Source of the DNA: Halalkaliarchaeum sp. AArc-CO
GTDB taxonomy: Archaea > Halobacteriota > Halobacteria > Halobacteriales > Haloferacaceae
Length of the DNA stretch: 64,000 nucleotides
Assembly: GCF_024972735.1 (NCBI RefSeq)
Contig: NZ_CP087723.1
Location: forward strand, 2,232,001-2,296,000
Reading direction: 5' to 3'
Made by a program: the position numbers and the translations under genes. A model generated the notes under the pieces. That model saw only the letters and a program-made list of their open reading frames with translations, did not search any database and was not told the DNA's origin. Within the stretch, counting starts at the first letter, position 1; every line of letters begins with the position of its first letter. This document shows, piece after piece, positions 1 to 8,719 of the stretch.

Positions 1-1
1 G

Positions 2-691
2 CGCCAGCTCGCAGCGGAGTTGGACGTCGACGAAAACGTGGACCGTCACCCCGACCTGGCGACGACGGCCGAATCCGAAGACAGGCTGTTTACGACGCTC
101 GGGACGACGACACGCCGGGCGAAGATGCAGCGGCGGGACGTGTTGCTGACGGACACCGTGGGCTTCATTTCGGATCTGCCACACTGGCTCGTCGAGTCGT
201 TCCAGTCGACGCTGGACTCCGTCTACCGGGCCGACCTGGTGTTGCTCGTCGTCGACGCGGGGGAGCCGACCCAGACGATGCGCGAGAAGCTCGTTACCTC
301 CCACGACACCCTCTATGAACGCAACGAGGCACCGATCGTCACCGTGTTCAACAAGATCGATCGGATTAGCGACGAGGAACTCGCGGAGAAACGCGCTGCG
401 ATGTCGGACATCGCCCCGAACCCGGTGGCCGTGTCGGCGAAAACCGGCGCCGGGATCGACCGCCTGCGCGAGCGCGTCGAGGAGGAACTACCCGACTGGC
501 ACCGGGAACGGCTGTTGTTGCCTCTCTCGGAGGCGACGATGGGCGTCGTCTCCTGGATCCACGACAACGCGCACGTAAAAGAGGAGACCTACTCCGAGGA
601 GTACGTCACCCTGGAGTTCGAGGCCAGACCGGCAGTCGTCTCGAAGGCCCGGGCGAAAGCCGCCGAGATCGCGCCGGCCGAATCAGTCTGA
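2..691 (+). CDS. hflX: HflX-type ribosome-associated GTPase, C-terminal part (5' end outside window)
   Basis: The open frame enters from the left edge in frame 2, so the N-terminal HflX domain and the G1 P-loop lie outside the window. What remains is the second half of the GTPase domain. It shows G3 (DTVGFI), the HflX-typical run after it (LPHWLVESFQSTLDSV), G4 (NKID) and G5 (SAKTG), followed by a short C-terminal extension. HflX proteins bind the large ribosomal subunit and split stalled or idle ribosomes, using GTP. Its stop codon lies inside a 25-bp tandem duplication shared with the convergent gene. The family call is firm; the in vivo role is by homology only. Confidence 0.93.
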   Translation, partial: RQLAAELDVDENVDRHPDLATTAESEDRLFTTLGTTTRRAKMQRRDVLLTDTVGFISDLPHWLVESFQSTLDSVYRADLVLLVVDAGEPTQTMREKLVTSHDTLYERNEAPIVTVFNKIDRISDEELAEKRAAMSDIAPNPVAVSAKTGAGIDRLRERVEEELPDWHRERLLLPLSEATMGVVSWIHDNAHVKEETYSEEYVTLEFEARPAVVSKARAKAAEIAPAESV

Positions 692-731
692 GAGGATCGG
701 CTCGAGATCAGTCTGAGAGGATCGGCTCGAG
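682..731. repeat. Perfect 25-bp tandem duplication spanning two convergent stop codons
   Basis: Positions 682-706 and 707-731 are identical 25-mers. The first copy carries the hflX stop (689-691). The second carries the stop of the leftward bat-type gene (708-710). Collapsed to one copy, the two stop codons would sit a few bases apart, so the duplication leaves both proteins unchanged. Confidence 0.95.
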
Positions 732-1352
732 GAGTTTCGTCTGGGCGGCCGCGAGGTGTTCTGCGAACGTCGAGTGGCTGATCCCCAGCGCCTCCGCGAC
801 ATCGCCCGCGTTCGTCCCACTGTCGTAATCGAAATAGCCCATCGCGAAGGCGGTCCGGACCACCTCGCGCTGGCGCTCGGTGAGCCGGCTTCGGTTGACG
901 AGCACGTAATCGTCACCTGCGCCGTCGTTCTCCCGCACGAGGTGGCGCAGTCGAACGTCGTCGAAGGCCGCCTGGAGGTCTGACACCACGGATCTGACCG
1001 CTTCCACGTCGGACGCGTACAGCCACAGGAAAAGCGCGCCGTTCTCCGCGCGGATCGCCGAGATGGGCGTCCCCGAGCGTTCGACCACCTCACAGACGCA
1101 GTCGTCGGCCGTCTCTCGCCTGAACCGATAGACGTCGATCCCGTCGGCGGAGAACACCTTGCGGATCTCCTCATCGGAAAGCGACTCGGTACCCTCCGGC
1201 GTGGTCAATTCGAACTCCTCGATGACGGCGCCCGACTCGACGCGAGAGGACCGCGTCACGCCATCGATCGGCCCGTCGATCTCACTGGAAGCACGAGCGA
1301 GGGGACATCCCGTCGCGTTGCGAACGACGAAGGCCGCCCGTATTCCGCTCAT
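708..1352 (-). CDS. Bat-type HTH-10 transcriptional regulator
   Basis: 214 aa. The C-terminal ~60 residues form the HTH-10 domain of the bacterio-opsin-activator family: LTERQREVVRTAF, then MGYFDYDSGTNAGDVAEALG and ISHSTFAEHL as the recognition region. The N-terminal ~150 residues match the unnamed sensory half common in haloarchaeal family members and show no obvious cofactor motif. These proteins are DNA-binding regulators; target and signal are unknown here. It converges on hflX and runs in the same direction as the upstream CBS-domain gene. Confidence 0.85.
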   Translation of the reverse strand: MSGIRAAFVVRNATGCPLARASSEIDGPIDGVTRSSRVESGAVIEEFELTTPEGTESLSDEEIRKVFSADGIDVYRFRRETADDCVCEVVERSGTPISAIRAENGALFLWLYASDVEAVRSVVSDLQAAFDDVRLRHLVRENDGAGDDYVLVNRSRLTERQREVVRTAFAMGYFDYDSGTNAGDVAEALGISHSTFAEHLAAAQTKLLEPILSD

Positions 1353-1429
1353 AACGTAAAAGCAAGCCTACGAACTCAAAGAGTAGACTGGTCGTTGCCA
1401 ATAACTGAGAACGGGTGTGGGGGGAGCGA

Positions 1430-2653
1430 TCAGCCTTCGAGCCACCAGCCGAACCGTTTCTCCCAGAACTCCTCGTCCCGCGGCTTCTTGCTCTTGCCGT
1501 AGGTCTTCCGGTCCTGGATCCGCCGCTGGAGCACCTCGCGCGCCTCGCCGATGGCGTGGCTCGCGCCGTACCCCTCCCCGGATGCCATGTACAGCCCGCG
1601 GTCCGTGTGCAGACGGATTCGCGCGAGCAAAAGCGGCGTCCCTCGCAGCGTCTCATCGTGCTCGTGGAGGTGGATCCTCGCGTCGAGCACCGTCATGTTC
1701 CCGTCCCGCTGGTCGAACGAATCGACCATCTCCACGACCTCCGGGTAGCTCATGTCGTCCAGCAGGTCGCTGCCGTACAGCTGGACCGCCCGCGTCCCTT
1801 CGGCCTCCCAGGTGAGCGCCTCCAACACGTCGGTCTTCGTGACGATCCCGTTCGCCCCTCCGTCGTCGACGACGACGAGCGCCGAGCCGCCGACGTCGAA
1901 CATCTCCCCGACGGCCTCCTGTAGCGTCCGGTCGGGCGCGATCGTCCGCACGGGCGAGACCATGACGTCCCGGACCGGGAGTTCGAGCATCCGGGCGAGC
2001 TCCCCTTCCCGTGCGCCGTAGCCGCCGCGCCTGGTTCGGCCGGCGCTGTGGGCGATCTCCCCGCCGAAGGGATCGGTGCCGGCGGCGTCCCCGCCCTGGC
2101 TTTTCCCCTCGGATCTGACGACGACCCCCATGACGTCGTACAGGCTGAGGATACCGACCGCGTCCCCGTCGTCGACCACCGGAAGGTGGGCGATCCGGTT
2201 GTCGCGGAGCACGTGCAACGCCTCTCCGAACGTCGAGTCGGGGGCCACCGAAACGAGATCCTCGCTGTAGACGTCGGCGACGGTGGCCGAATCGAGGAAC
2301 GGTTCGACCGCACCGAGAACGCCGTCGGCAGTGACGACGCCGACCAGTTCACCGCCGTCGATTACGGGGAGGAACTGGGAATCGCTTCCAGTCATCAGCC
2401 GAGCGACCTTGCGGACGTCCTCGTCGGGCGCGAGCTGTGGAACGTGCCACACGAGCGACCCGAGCTTCTCATCGGGAGGGTGATAGGAGCTCGCGAGCTG
2501 CCGTCTCGTTACCACCCCCTCGACGTCCCCGCCTTCCTCGCGAACGACGACCCCTTTGACCGACGGATCCTCGAAGGTCCCGACCAGCTTCGAGACCCGT
2601 GCGTCGGGCGTAAACTCTACGTACTCCGTCGATACGATGTCGGCAATATCCAT
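1430..2653 (-). CDS. Four-CBS-domain protein with HPF/RaiA-like C-terminal domain (possible ribosome hibernation factor)
   Basis: 407 aa from an ATG at 2653; the frame stays open upstream but that extension is Arg/Pro-rich and unlike the protein. Four CBS repeats fill about residues 1-290: a first pair from DIADIVSTEYVEFTPDARV, a second from LPVRDVMVSPVRTIAPD. CBS pairs bind adenine nucleotides or SAM. The last ~100 residues (NMTVLDARIHLHEHDETL ... LLLARIRLHTDRGLY, then a helix EAREVLQRRI) have the beta-alpha-beta-beta-beta-alpha pattern of HPF/RaiA ribosome-binding proteins. Nucleotide-gated ribosome silencing is an inference; a plain CBS regulator is the alternative. Confidence 0.75.
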   Translation of the reverse strand: MDIADIVSTEYVEFTPDARVSKLVGTFEDPSVKGVVVREEGGDVEGVVTRRQLASSYHPPDEKLGSLVWHVPQLAPDEDVRKVARLMTGSDSQFLPVIDGGELVGVVTADGVLGAVEPFLDSATVADVYSEDLVSVAPDSTFGEALHVLRDNRIAHLPVVDDGDAVGILSLYDVMGVVVRSEGKSQGGDAAGTDPFGGEIAHSAGRTRRGGYGAREGELARMLELPVRDVMVSPVRTIAPDRTLQEAVGEMFDVGGSALVVVDDGGANGIVTKTDVLEALTWEAEGTRAVQLYGSDLLDDMSYPEVVEMVDSFDQRDGNMTVLDARIHLHEHDETLRGTPLLLARIRLHTDRGLYMASGEGYGASHAIGEAREVLQRRIQDRKTYGKSKKPRDEEFWEKRFGWWLEG

Positions 2654-2828
2654 TGTTCTGTGGGTAGGTCCGCTCGGGATATCTCCGTTCCGATGCTCAC
2701 AATCGGGATCCCGCGTTTTTGCGTTCCCGAATGGACGTTTGTCTGCCAGTTCCAAGTAGTTCGGGGGTGGTTCTCACCCCGCGGGAAGAAAGCGTTCGGT
2801 GGGGCCGTCCCGTTCGACCGAGGGGAGG

Positions 2829-3599
2829 CTACAGTCGCGAGAGGAACTCCTCGAGTGCGGCGTTGAACGCGGTCGGCTGTTCGAGCATCGCGAGGTGGGC
2901 GGCGTCCTCGACGTGGGCTAGTCCGCAGTCGGGGATCTCCTCGGCCAGGAACTCGTGATACCACGGCGGAGTGAGCTTGTCGTGTTCCCCGACGACTGCA
3001 AGCGAAGGTACGTCGATTCCATCGAGGCGGTCTCGAACGTCGAACGCGTGGCAGGTCCGGAAGTCCCGTTCGGTGACTGCCCGTCCGGCAGCTTCCATCG
3101 ACTCCCGCGAGAGTTCGAGCAACCGCTCGTCGGGATCGTGAAACAGTCGGTTCCGGGCGTGGAGGAAGTCGACGGCCCGATCGAAGTCCTCCGAGAGCCA
3201 CACGAGCAGGTCCTCGAGCACCGAGAGCTTCGCGCCCGTCCCGACCAGTACGAGCCCGGCAGGATCGAATTCGCGCTCGAGTGTGACCCACATGGCGACC
3301 GCCCCCCCGAGCGAGTTGCCGACGAGCACGTCCGCGCCCGTCTCCTCGGCGACCGCCTCGACGTCCGCCGCGTACGCCGAAAGCGACTCGACCCCGGCGT
3401 TGGCGTCGACGTCGTCGCTCTCGCCGTGTCCCGAAAGGTCCAGCGAGACGATTGGGTAGCGATCCGCCAGCCGGGACTGGCTCTTCCAGACGCCGTGGCT
3501 TCCCCCGCTGCCGTGGACACACAGAAGCGACGGCCCCGTCCCGCCCCGGTCGGACACCCGATAGGCGATCTCCCGCCCGTGGTGGCGCACTCGTTGCAT
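2829..3599 (-). CDS. Alpha/beta-hydrolase fold protein
   Basis: 256 aa from the ATG at 3599; the longer open frame adds a non-homologous tail. The oxyanion region LCVHGSGGSHGVW is followed by the nucleophile elbow GNSLGG (Ser), the acid region VVGEHDKLTPP (Asp) and the catalytic His in DAAHLAMLEQP, so the triad is complete. The family includes esterases, C-C hydrolases and haloperoxidase-like enzymes, and the substrate cannot be told from sequence. It is soluble, with no signal peptide, and sits as a lone leftward gene upstream of the CBS gene. Confidence 0.88.
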   Translation of the reverse strand: MQRVRHHGREIAYRVSDRGGTGPSLLCVHGSGGSHGVWKSQSRLADRYPIVSLDLSGHGESDDVDANAGVESLSAYAADVEAVAEETGADVLVGNSLGGAVAMWVTLEREFDPAGLVLVGTGAKLSVLEDLLVWLSEDFDRAVDFLHARNRLFHDPDERLLELSRESMEAAGRAVTERDFRTCHAFDVRDRLDGIDVPSLAVVGEHDKLTPPWYHEFLAEEIPDCGLAHVEDAAHLAMLEQPTAFNAALEEFLSRL

Positions 3600-3786
3600 A
3601 CCTCGAAATCCGACGCCCGAAGATAAAAACCCCACCTGCTCCCCATTCGCCGCCTCGAACGGTCGCCACCACCGCATTTCCTGCGGTTCGACGGACGTCA
3701 GTGGTGTGAACCGCAATTCTACCGTTGAGCCATCGAAATCGCCGAATCATCGGGATATCCGGCTTGTGTCCTCGGTTATAGTAATC

Positions 3787-3825
3787 GATATATTTAAATA
3801 GTCTTGCACCTAACCTGTAGTTAGG
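3787..3825 (+). promoter_or_regulatory. Promoter of the Hsp20-like/cdc48 pair, with an inverted repeat
   Basis: An AT-rich TATA element (tatatttaaata, 3789-3800) lies about 35 nt before the ATG at 3832. CCTAAC (3809-3814) and GTTAGG (3820-3825) form a 6-bp inverted repeat with a 5-nt spacer between the TATA box and the start codon, where a repressor could block initiation. Binding is untested. Confidence 0.6.
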
Positions 3826-3831
3826 ATACTT

Positions 3832-4140
3832 ATGAACCAACAGCTACAGATCGATCGTGACGGCGGATTCCTGCGCCGGTACAACTACGGCGATCGGGTC
3901 GTCATCGCCGCCGACCTCTCCGTCGCAGACGAGGCGGTCGACGTCGACGTCGTCGGCGACACCGCCATCGTCGTGATCGAACACGACGGGGGGATCGGCG
4001 AGTCCGAACTCGATCTCCCGCACGGCGAGACCAGCGCCACGGTCAACAACGGCGTGCTTACGATCGAGATCGAAACGGATCGGACCGAAGACGCTATCGG
4101 ATCAGGCGACGATTCGACCGAACTGGACGAGAACGCATGA
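3832..4140 (+). CDS. Small Hsp20/alpha-crystallin-like protein
   Basis: 102 aa. The sequence is mostly short beta strands ([41 protein letters not shown]) ending in the alpha-crystallin-like GVLTIEI strand, with an acidic tail. It resembles an Hsp20 core without the long N-terminal oligomerisation arm, a form often found next to cdc48 in haloarchaea. The stop codon overlaps the cdc48 ATG (ATGA), implying translational coupling and a shared role in protein quality control or delivery of clients to the AAA ATPase. Partnership is inferred from gene order. Confidence 0.7.
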   Translation: MNQQLQIDRDGGFLRRYNYGDRVVIAADLSVADEAVDVDVVGDTAIVVIEHDGGIGESELDLPHGETSATVNNGVLTIEIETDRTEDAIGSGDDSTELDENA

Positions 4141-6398
4141 AGCTCACAGTCAAACCACTCAAACAGAAAGACGCCGGGCGTCGCCTCGCGGCGATCGATC
4201 GGGTCGCCGCCGAGGAGATGGGGCTTTCGGGCGGAGACTTCATCCGCATCGAGAGCCACGAGGGCACCGCCGTCGCGCGGGTGTGGCCCGGCTACCCGGA
4301 GGACGACGGTACGGGCATCGTCCGGATCGACGGCCAGCTTCGACAGGAGGCCAACGTCGGGATCGACGACCGCGTGACCGTCGAGAAGGCCGACGTCGAA
4401 CCGGCCGAGCGCGTCACGATCGCGTTGCCCCAGCGGCTCGGCATCCGCGGCAACCTCGAGTCGCTCATCCGTCGCGAGCTCGGCGGCCGGCCCGTGACGA
4501 AAGGACAGAGCGTCCAGCTCCCGCTCGGGTTCGGCTTCATAGGCGGCCAGTCGCAGGCGATCCCGCTGAAGATCGCCTCGACGACGCCGTCGGGCACGGT
4601 CGTGGTTACAGACTCGACGGAGGTCGAGATCAGCCAACGTCCCGCAGAGGAGATCCGGGAGGCCGGACCGGAGGACGCCGCGGACGCGCCCGACGTCACC
4701 TACGAGGACATCGGGGGGCTCGACGAGGAGCTCGAGCAGGTCCGAGAGATGATCGAGCTGCCGATGCGGCACCCCGAGCTGTTCAAGCGGCTCGGCATCG
4801 AGCCACCAAAGGGCGTCCTCCTGCACGGCCCGCCCGGGACCGGAAAGACGCTGATCGCGAAGGCGGTCGCAAACGAGATCGACGCCTCCTTCCACACAGT
4901 TTCCGGCCCGGAGATCATGTCGAAGTACTACGGCGAGAGCGAAGAGCAGCTCCGGGAGGTGTTCGAGGAGGCCACAGAGGAGGCGCCCGCGATCATCTTC
5001 ATGGACGAGCTCGACTCCATCGCCGCAAAGCGCGAGGAGGCCTCCGGTGACGTCGAGCGCCGGGTCGTCGCACAGCTGCTGTCGCTGATGGACGGCCTCG
5101 AAGAACGCGGACAGGTGGTCGTCATCGGCGCGACCAACCGCGTTGACGCGATCGATCCCGCGCTGCGCCGCGGGGGGCGGTTCGACCGGGAGATCGAGAT
5201 CGGCGTCCCCGACCGGGACGGCCGCAAGGAGATCCTCCAGGTCCACACCCGGAACATGCCCCTCGCCGACAGCGTCGACCTCGACGAGTACGCCGAGAAC
5301 ACCCACGGCTTCGTCGGCGCCGACCTCGAGAGCCTCGCAAAGGAGGCGGCGATGACCGCACTCCGGCGGATCCGCCCGCAGCTGGACCTCGAGAGCGAGG
5401 AGATCGACGCCGAGGTGCTCGAGTCGATACAGGTCCGGAAAAGCGACTTCAAGGAGTCGCTGAAAGGGATCGAACCCTCGGCGCTCCGGGAGGTGTTCGT
5501 GGAGGTCCCCGACGTCACCTGGGAGGACGTCGGCGGCCTCGCGGACACCAAAGAACGCCTCCGCGAGACGATCCAGTGGCCCCTCGAGTATCCCGAGGTG
5601 TTCGAGGAGCTCGACATCCAGTCGGCCAAGGGCGTCCTGATGTATGGACCGCCGGGGACGGGCAAGACCCTGCTCGCGAAGGCGGTCGCCAACGAGGCCG
5701 AGTCGAACTTCATCTCGATCAAGGGGCCCGAACTGCTCAACAAGTTCGTCGGCGAGTCGGAGAAGGGCGTCCGCGAGGTGTTCTCGAAGGCCCGCGAGAA
5801 CGCCCCGACGATCGTCTTCTTCGACGAGATCGATTCGATCGCGAGCGAGCGCGGCAGCCACACCGGCGATTCGGGCGTCTCCGAGCGCGTCGTCTCCCAG
5901 TTGCTGACGGAACTGGACGGGCTGGAGGCGCTGGAAGACGTCGTGGTGATCGCGACGACCAACCGGCCTGACCTGATCGACTCGGCGCTGTTGCGCCCCG
6001 GCCGGCTCGACCGTCACGTCCACGTGCCCGTTCCCGACGAGGAGGCCCGCCGGGCGATCATCGAGGTTCACACTCGAGAGAAGCCACTGGCGGACGACGT
6101 CGACCTCGACTCGCTGGCCCGGCGGACGGAGGGGTACGTCGGCGCCGATCTCGAGGCGGTGTGTCGCGAGGCCGCAATGGCCGCCTCCCGGGAGTTCGTC
6201 CACAGCGTCTCCCCCGAGGAGGTCGGCGAGTCGGTCGGCAACGTTCGGATCACCGCCGACCACTTCGAGCAGGCGCTCGACGAGGTGAACCCGAGCGTCA
6301 CCCCCGAAACCCGGGAGCGCTACGAGGAGATCGAACGGCAGTTCAAAAAGAGCGACGTCGAACGCGACGACGCCGAACTGGGCCGGACGTTCCAGTAG
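4137..6398 (+). CDS. cdc48: CDC48/p97/VAT-type AAA+ ATPase
   Basis: 753 aa, full family length. The N-terminal ~180 residues form the double-psi barrel plus beta clam that binds substrates. D1 has Walker A GPPGTGKT near residue 230 and Walker [11 protein letters not shown] near 285. D2 has Walker A GPPGTGKT near 504 and Walker [11 protein letters not shown] near 558; both rings keep the catalytic Glu. The protein is a hexameric unfoldase that extracts and unfolds proteins, feeding the proteasome in archaea. It lacks the long C-terminal tail of eukaryotic p97. Coupled to the upstream Hsp20-like gene by a 4-nt overlap. Confidence 0.97.
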   Translation: MKLTVKPLKQKDAGRRLAAIDRVAAEEMGLSGGDFIRIESHEGTAVARVWPGYPEDDGTGIVRIDGQLRQEANVGIDDRVTVEKADVEPAERVTIALPQRLGIRGNLESLIRRELGGRPVTKGQSVQLPLGFGFIGGQSQAIPLKIASTTPSGTVVVTDSTEVEISQRPAEEIREAGPEDAADAPDVTYEDIGGLDEELEQVREMIELPMRHPELFKRLGIEPPKGVLLHGPPGTGKTLIAKAVANEIDASFHTVSGPEIMSKYYGESEEQLREVFEEATEEAPAIIFMDELDSIAAKREEASGDVERRVVAQLLSLMDGLEERGQVVVIGATNRVDAIDPALRRGGRFDREIEIGVPDRDGRKEILQVHTRNMPLADSVDLDEYAENTHGFVGADLESLAKEAAMTALRRIRPQLDLESEEIDAEVLESIQVRKSDFKESLKGIEPSALREVFVEVPDVTWEDVGGLADTKERLRETIQWPLEYPEVFEELDIQSAKGVLMYGPPGTGKTLLAKAVANEAESNFISIKGPELLNKFVGESEKGVREVFSKARENAPTIVFFDEIDSIASERGSHTGDSGVSERVVSQLLTELDGLEALEDVVVIATTNRPDLIDSALLRPGRLDRHVHVPVPDEEARRAIIEVHTREKPLADDVDLDSLARRTEGYVGADLEAVCREAAMAASREFVHSVSPEEVGESVGNVRITADHFEQALDEVNPSVTPETRERYEEIERQFKKSDVERDDAELGRTFQ

Positions 6399-6426
6399 TC
6401 GATGAGGCGACCGGTTCGCCGGGGGT

Positions 6427-6436
6427 TCGATTTTTC
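6427..6436 (+). terminator. T-tract at the cdc48 / beta-propeller convergence
   Basis: A short T-run (6431-6435) follows the cdc48 stop by about 30 nt and abuts the stop of the opposite-strand gene. It fits an archaeal U-tract terminator, but the call rests on position and composition alone. Confidence 0.4.
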
Positions 6437-7788
6437 TACCGTCCGCGGTTCGACGCGCCGTCGACTGGGCGGACGCCGATGCCGTGGAAATCGCTGTTTT
6501 CGTCGCCCGGAGCCGGCCGAACGACCTCGACGATCTCCCGCGTTTCGATGTCGAGCACCGAGAACCCGGGGTTGACACCCGTCGCGGCGTGCGGATCGCC
6601 CGAAAGTGGGTTCGGTCCCCGGAGCGTGACGAACATGTATTCGTCGTCGGGGGAACTCCACATGATGTCGGGGGAGTCGCCGTCGGGCGGCACCTCGGTG
6701 TTGGGCCCGAACTTTTCGATCCTCTCGACGGTGTCGTCGTCCGGCTCCGTTGCATCGTCGTCGGACGGATCGACGACTATTCCGTCGTTCGTCTCCCTGT
6801 TGAGGAGCCACAGTTCGAGTTCGTCGGTTTCTGCGAACCAGAAGCCGTGCGCGTCGACCCCGCCCGAGTCTCGGGCGATAGCTTCGGGCTCGATTGTCTG
6901 GCTCTCGCCGACAGTATTCCCCTCGGTGTCGATCGGTCGGTGAACCTCCGTATCGAAGACGTACCACTCGCCGACGCCCTCGAGGTCGTCGTCCGGATCC
7001 GACGGGAGCCCCGCAGTGAGGTAGAATCGATCCCGTTCCGGATGGGCGATCGTCCCGCAGTTCGTCGGAACGTCCGTGGGCGGGAACGCCGCCTCGAGTT
7101 CGAACGTCTCGGCGTCGAGGATCGCCAACCCGGCGTTGTGGTAGCTCGGCCCGAGTGTGTGATAAGAGTAGCCGTCGGCGGTGTAGTCGTGGCAGATCGG
7201 TCGCAGCTCCCCGTCGTCTTCATCGAACTCACCGTATCGGTCCCCGACCAGCTCCTCGATTTCGCTTGCGACGTTGATTTCGTCGACGATTTCGAACTCC
7301 TCGTGTCGGAGATCCGCATCGACGCGTTTGATCGTCCCTTCGCCGATCACGTCGACCTGGATGTGTCTGTCGTCCGGTGTAAAGCCCGCAAAGTGGCTCC
7401 CCGGGCCCGTGTCGATCACGTCGACGACTCGCTTGCTCGGCGTGTGAATGACGGCTACGTCACCGGATCCGGTGTTTGCGGTCAGGGCGTACTGATAGTC
7501 GGAGGAGTAGGAAATCATGTGAGGCGTTTCGATTCCCCGAGCACCCAGATCGACGACGTCCTGAAGACGGAACTCGGGTTCGCCACGCCCGCGCCTGTGG
7601 GGACGATAGACGTACAGCGTGTTCGTCCCCTGATCCGCCGCCCAGATCTCGTATCCCGGACCGTTCCCGGGGGCGGTGTCCGACCGCTCGGATCGTCCGG
7701 CAGCCGATCCTGGAATCGTTCCGAGAACGAGGCCTCCTGCCGCCGCTTTCACGACGTCGCGTCGTTTTGGTGGTCGCATCGTGGCCAT
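6436..7788 (-). CDS. Tat-exported beta-propeller (YVTN/WD-like) protein
   Basis: About 450 aa from ATG 7788 (ATG 7779 is also possible). The N-terminus has a twin-arginine signal: KRRDVVKAAAGGLVLG then a small-residue cleavage region, so folded export is likely. The body has repeated blade-like segments (YEIWAADQGTNTLYVYRP, YALTANTGSGDVAVIHTPSK, YMFVTLRGPNP, FSVLDIETREIVEVVRPAPG) like YVTN/selenium-binding-type propellers. It is rich in Asp, His and Glu but has no haem motif, and its function is not recognisable. The next gene upstream, in the same direction, is a bat-type regulator. Confidence 0.75.
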   Translation of the reverse strand: MATMRPPKRRDVVKAAAGGLVLGTIPGSAAGRSERSDTAPGNGPGYEIWAADQGTNTLYVYRPHRRGRGEPEFRLQDVVDLGARGIETPHMISYSSDYQYALTANTGSGDVAVIHTPSKRVVDVIDTGPGSHFAGFTPDDRHIQVDVIGEGTIKRVDADLRHEEFEIVDEINVASEIEELVGDRYGEFDEDDGELRPICHDYTADGYSYHTLGPSYHNAGLAILDAETFELEAAFPPTDVPTNCGTIAHPERDRFYLTAGLPSDPDDDLEGVGEWYVFDTEVHRPIDTEGNTVGESQTIEPEAIARDSGGVDAHGFWFAETDELELWLLNRETNDGIVVDPSDDDATEPDDDTVERIEKFGPNTEVPPDGDSPDIMWSSPDDEYMFVTLRGPNPLSGDPHAATGVNPGFSVLDIETREIVEVVRPAPGDENSDFHGIGVRPVDGASNRGR

Positions 7789-7944
7789 AATAAAAAGACC
7801 CACAATAATGAGGCTTGGGCATGTAACTAAATACTCCGCTATCTCGGAGATACTGTGACTGAATTACGTTATCTCGCGGAGCCACATCGAATGACACTCC
7901 AGCCGGTCGTCTGGAGCGAACAGAATAGGGATCCCGCGTGTCGT

Positions 7945-8610
7945 TTACTCCACCCGTTCCGTGTCGGGATCGACGATCGTCATGCCGATGAGTCGGGTGA
8001 GACCGCGTCGGAGCCGGCCGCTCGCGGCGGCGGGCGAGATGCCGAGTTCGTCAGCGAGCTCCACCAGGGAGATCCCGCGCGGCTCCTCGAAATAACCGCG
8101 TTCGAACGCCGTCACGAGCGCCTCGTGTTGTTCTGCCGTGAGACCGTAGCCGTCGTCGTGTTCCCGTTCGCTGATCTGGTGGAGTTCCAGTACGTCGAAC
8201 GTAAAGGAATTGTCCCGGGCGTACTCCCAGATCTCCGCCAGTACCTCGCGGCTGGGAAGCTGCCAACGTTCGATCCACCCGTTCGAGAAGGATCTGGCGT
8301 CGAGTGACATCCCGCCGACCTCGGTCACCTTCGGCGCAATCAGTTTCGTCTCGTCGGTGAAGATGATGCCGTACACCAGCTGGTCCCCGTAATCGGACAT
8401 CAACTTCGCCTCCTCGACAGTGTGATCTTCAGCGAGAATGTCGTCGATCGGCTGGTCGAACTCCCCCTCGAAGACGATGTAGTACATGTTGTGCTGCGGA
8501 TCGGTGGCGACCTCCGGAAGCACCCGAACGTCGCCCCGGGGAAGCGACCGGATAGTGTGGGCGAGAGCCATGTCCGGATGAGAGTAATGGATCTTCGTGA
8601 TGGTGCTCAT
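7945..8610 (-). CDS. Bat-type HTH-10 transcriptional regulator
   Basis: 221 aa. The C-terminal HTH-10 domain starts at LTAEQHEALVTAFERGYF and continues EPRGISLVELADELGISPAA, then ASGRLRRGLTRL. The N-terminal ~150 residues are the family's variable signal-input half (MYYIVFEGEFDQPIDDIL, DYGDQLVYGIIFTDETK). It runs toward the exported propeller gene and may control it or the one-carbon island that starts just to the right; neither is shown by the sequence. The ATG at 8610 lies ~27 nt after a TATA-like element, which suggests a leaderless mRNA. Confidence 0.87.
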   Translation of the reverse strand: MSTITKIHYSHPDMALAHTIRSLPRGDVRVLPEVATDPQHNMYYIVFEGEFDQPIDDILAEDHTVEEAKLMSDYGDQLVYGIIFTDETKLIAPKVTEVGGMSLDARSFSNGWIERWQLPSREVLAEIWEYARDNSFTFDVLELHQISEREHDDGYGLTAEQHEALVTAFERGYFEEPRGISLVELADELGISPAAASGRLRRGLTRLIGMTIVDPDTERVE

Positions 8611-8627
8611 TGGAGGTCCCTTGAGCG

Positions 8628-8642
8628 AGCGAACCTATAATT
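8628..8642 (-). promoter_or_regulatory. TATA element for the bat-type regulator at 7945-8610
   Basis: Reading leftward, the sequence AACAATTATAGG lies about 25-30 nt before the ATG at 8610. This is the spacing of a haloarchaeal leaderless promoter. Confidence 0.5.
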
Positions 8643-8719
8643 GTTCAGTGTTGGGCTGGCGCCCCAGAAGCTGCAGTCCGTCCCGAAGCGATTGCCGTCT
8701 ATCGGTTACCGCCGGCCGA

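Noticed and set aside
3885-6755. A 956-aa open frame opposite cdc48
   Set aside because: It mirrors the codon bias of the cdc48 gene and has no recognisable motif; cdc48 is the clear gene.
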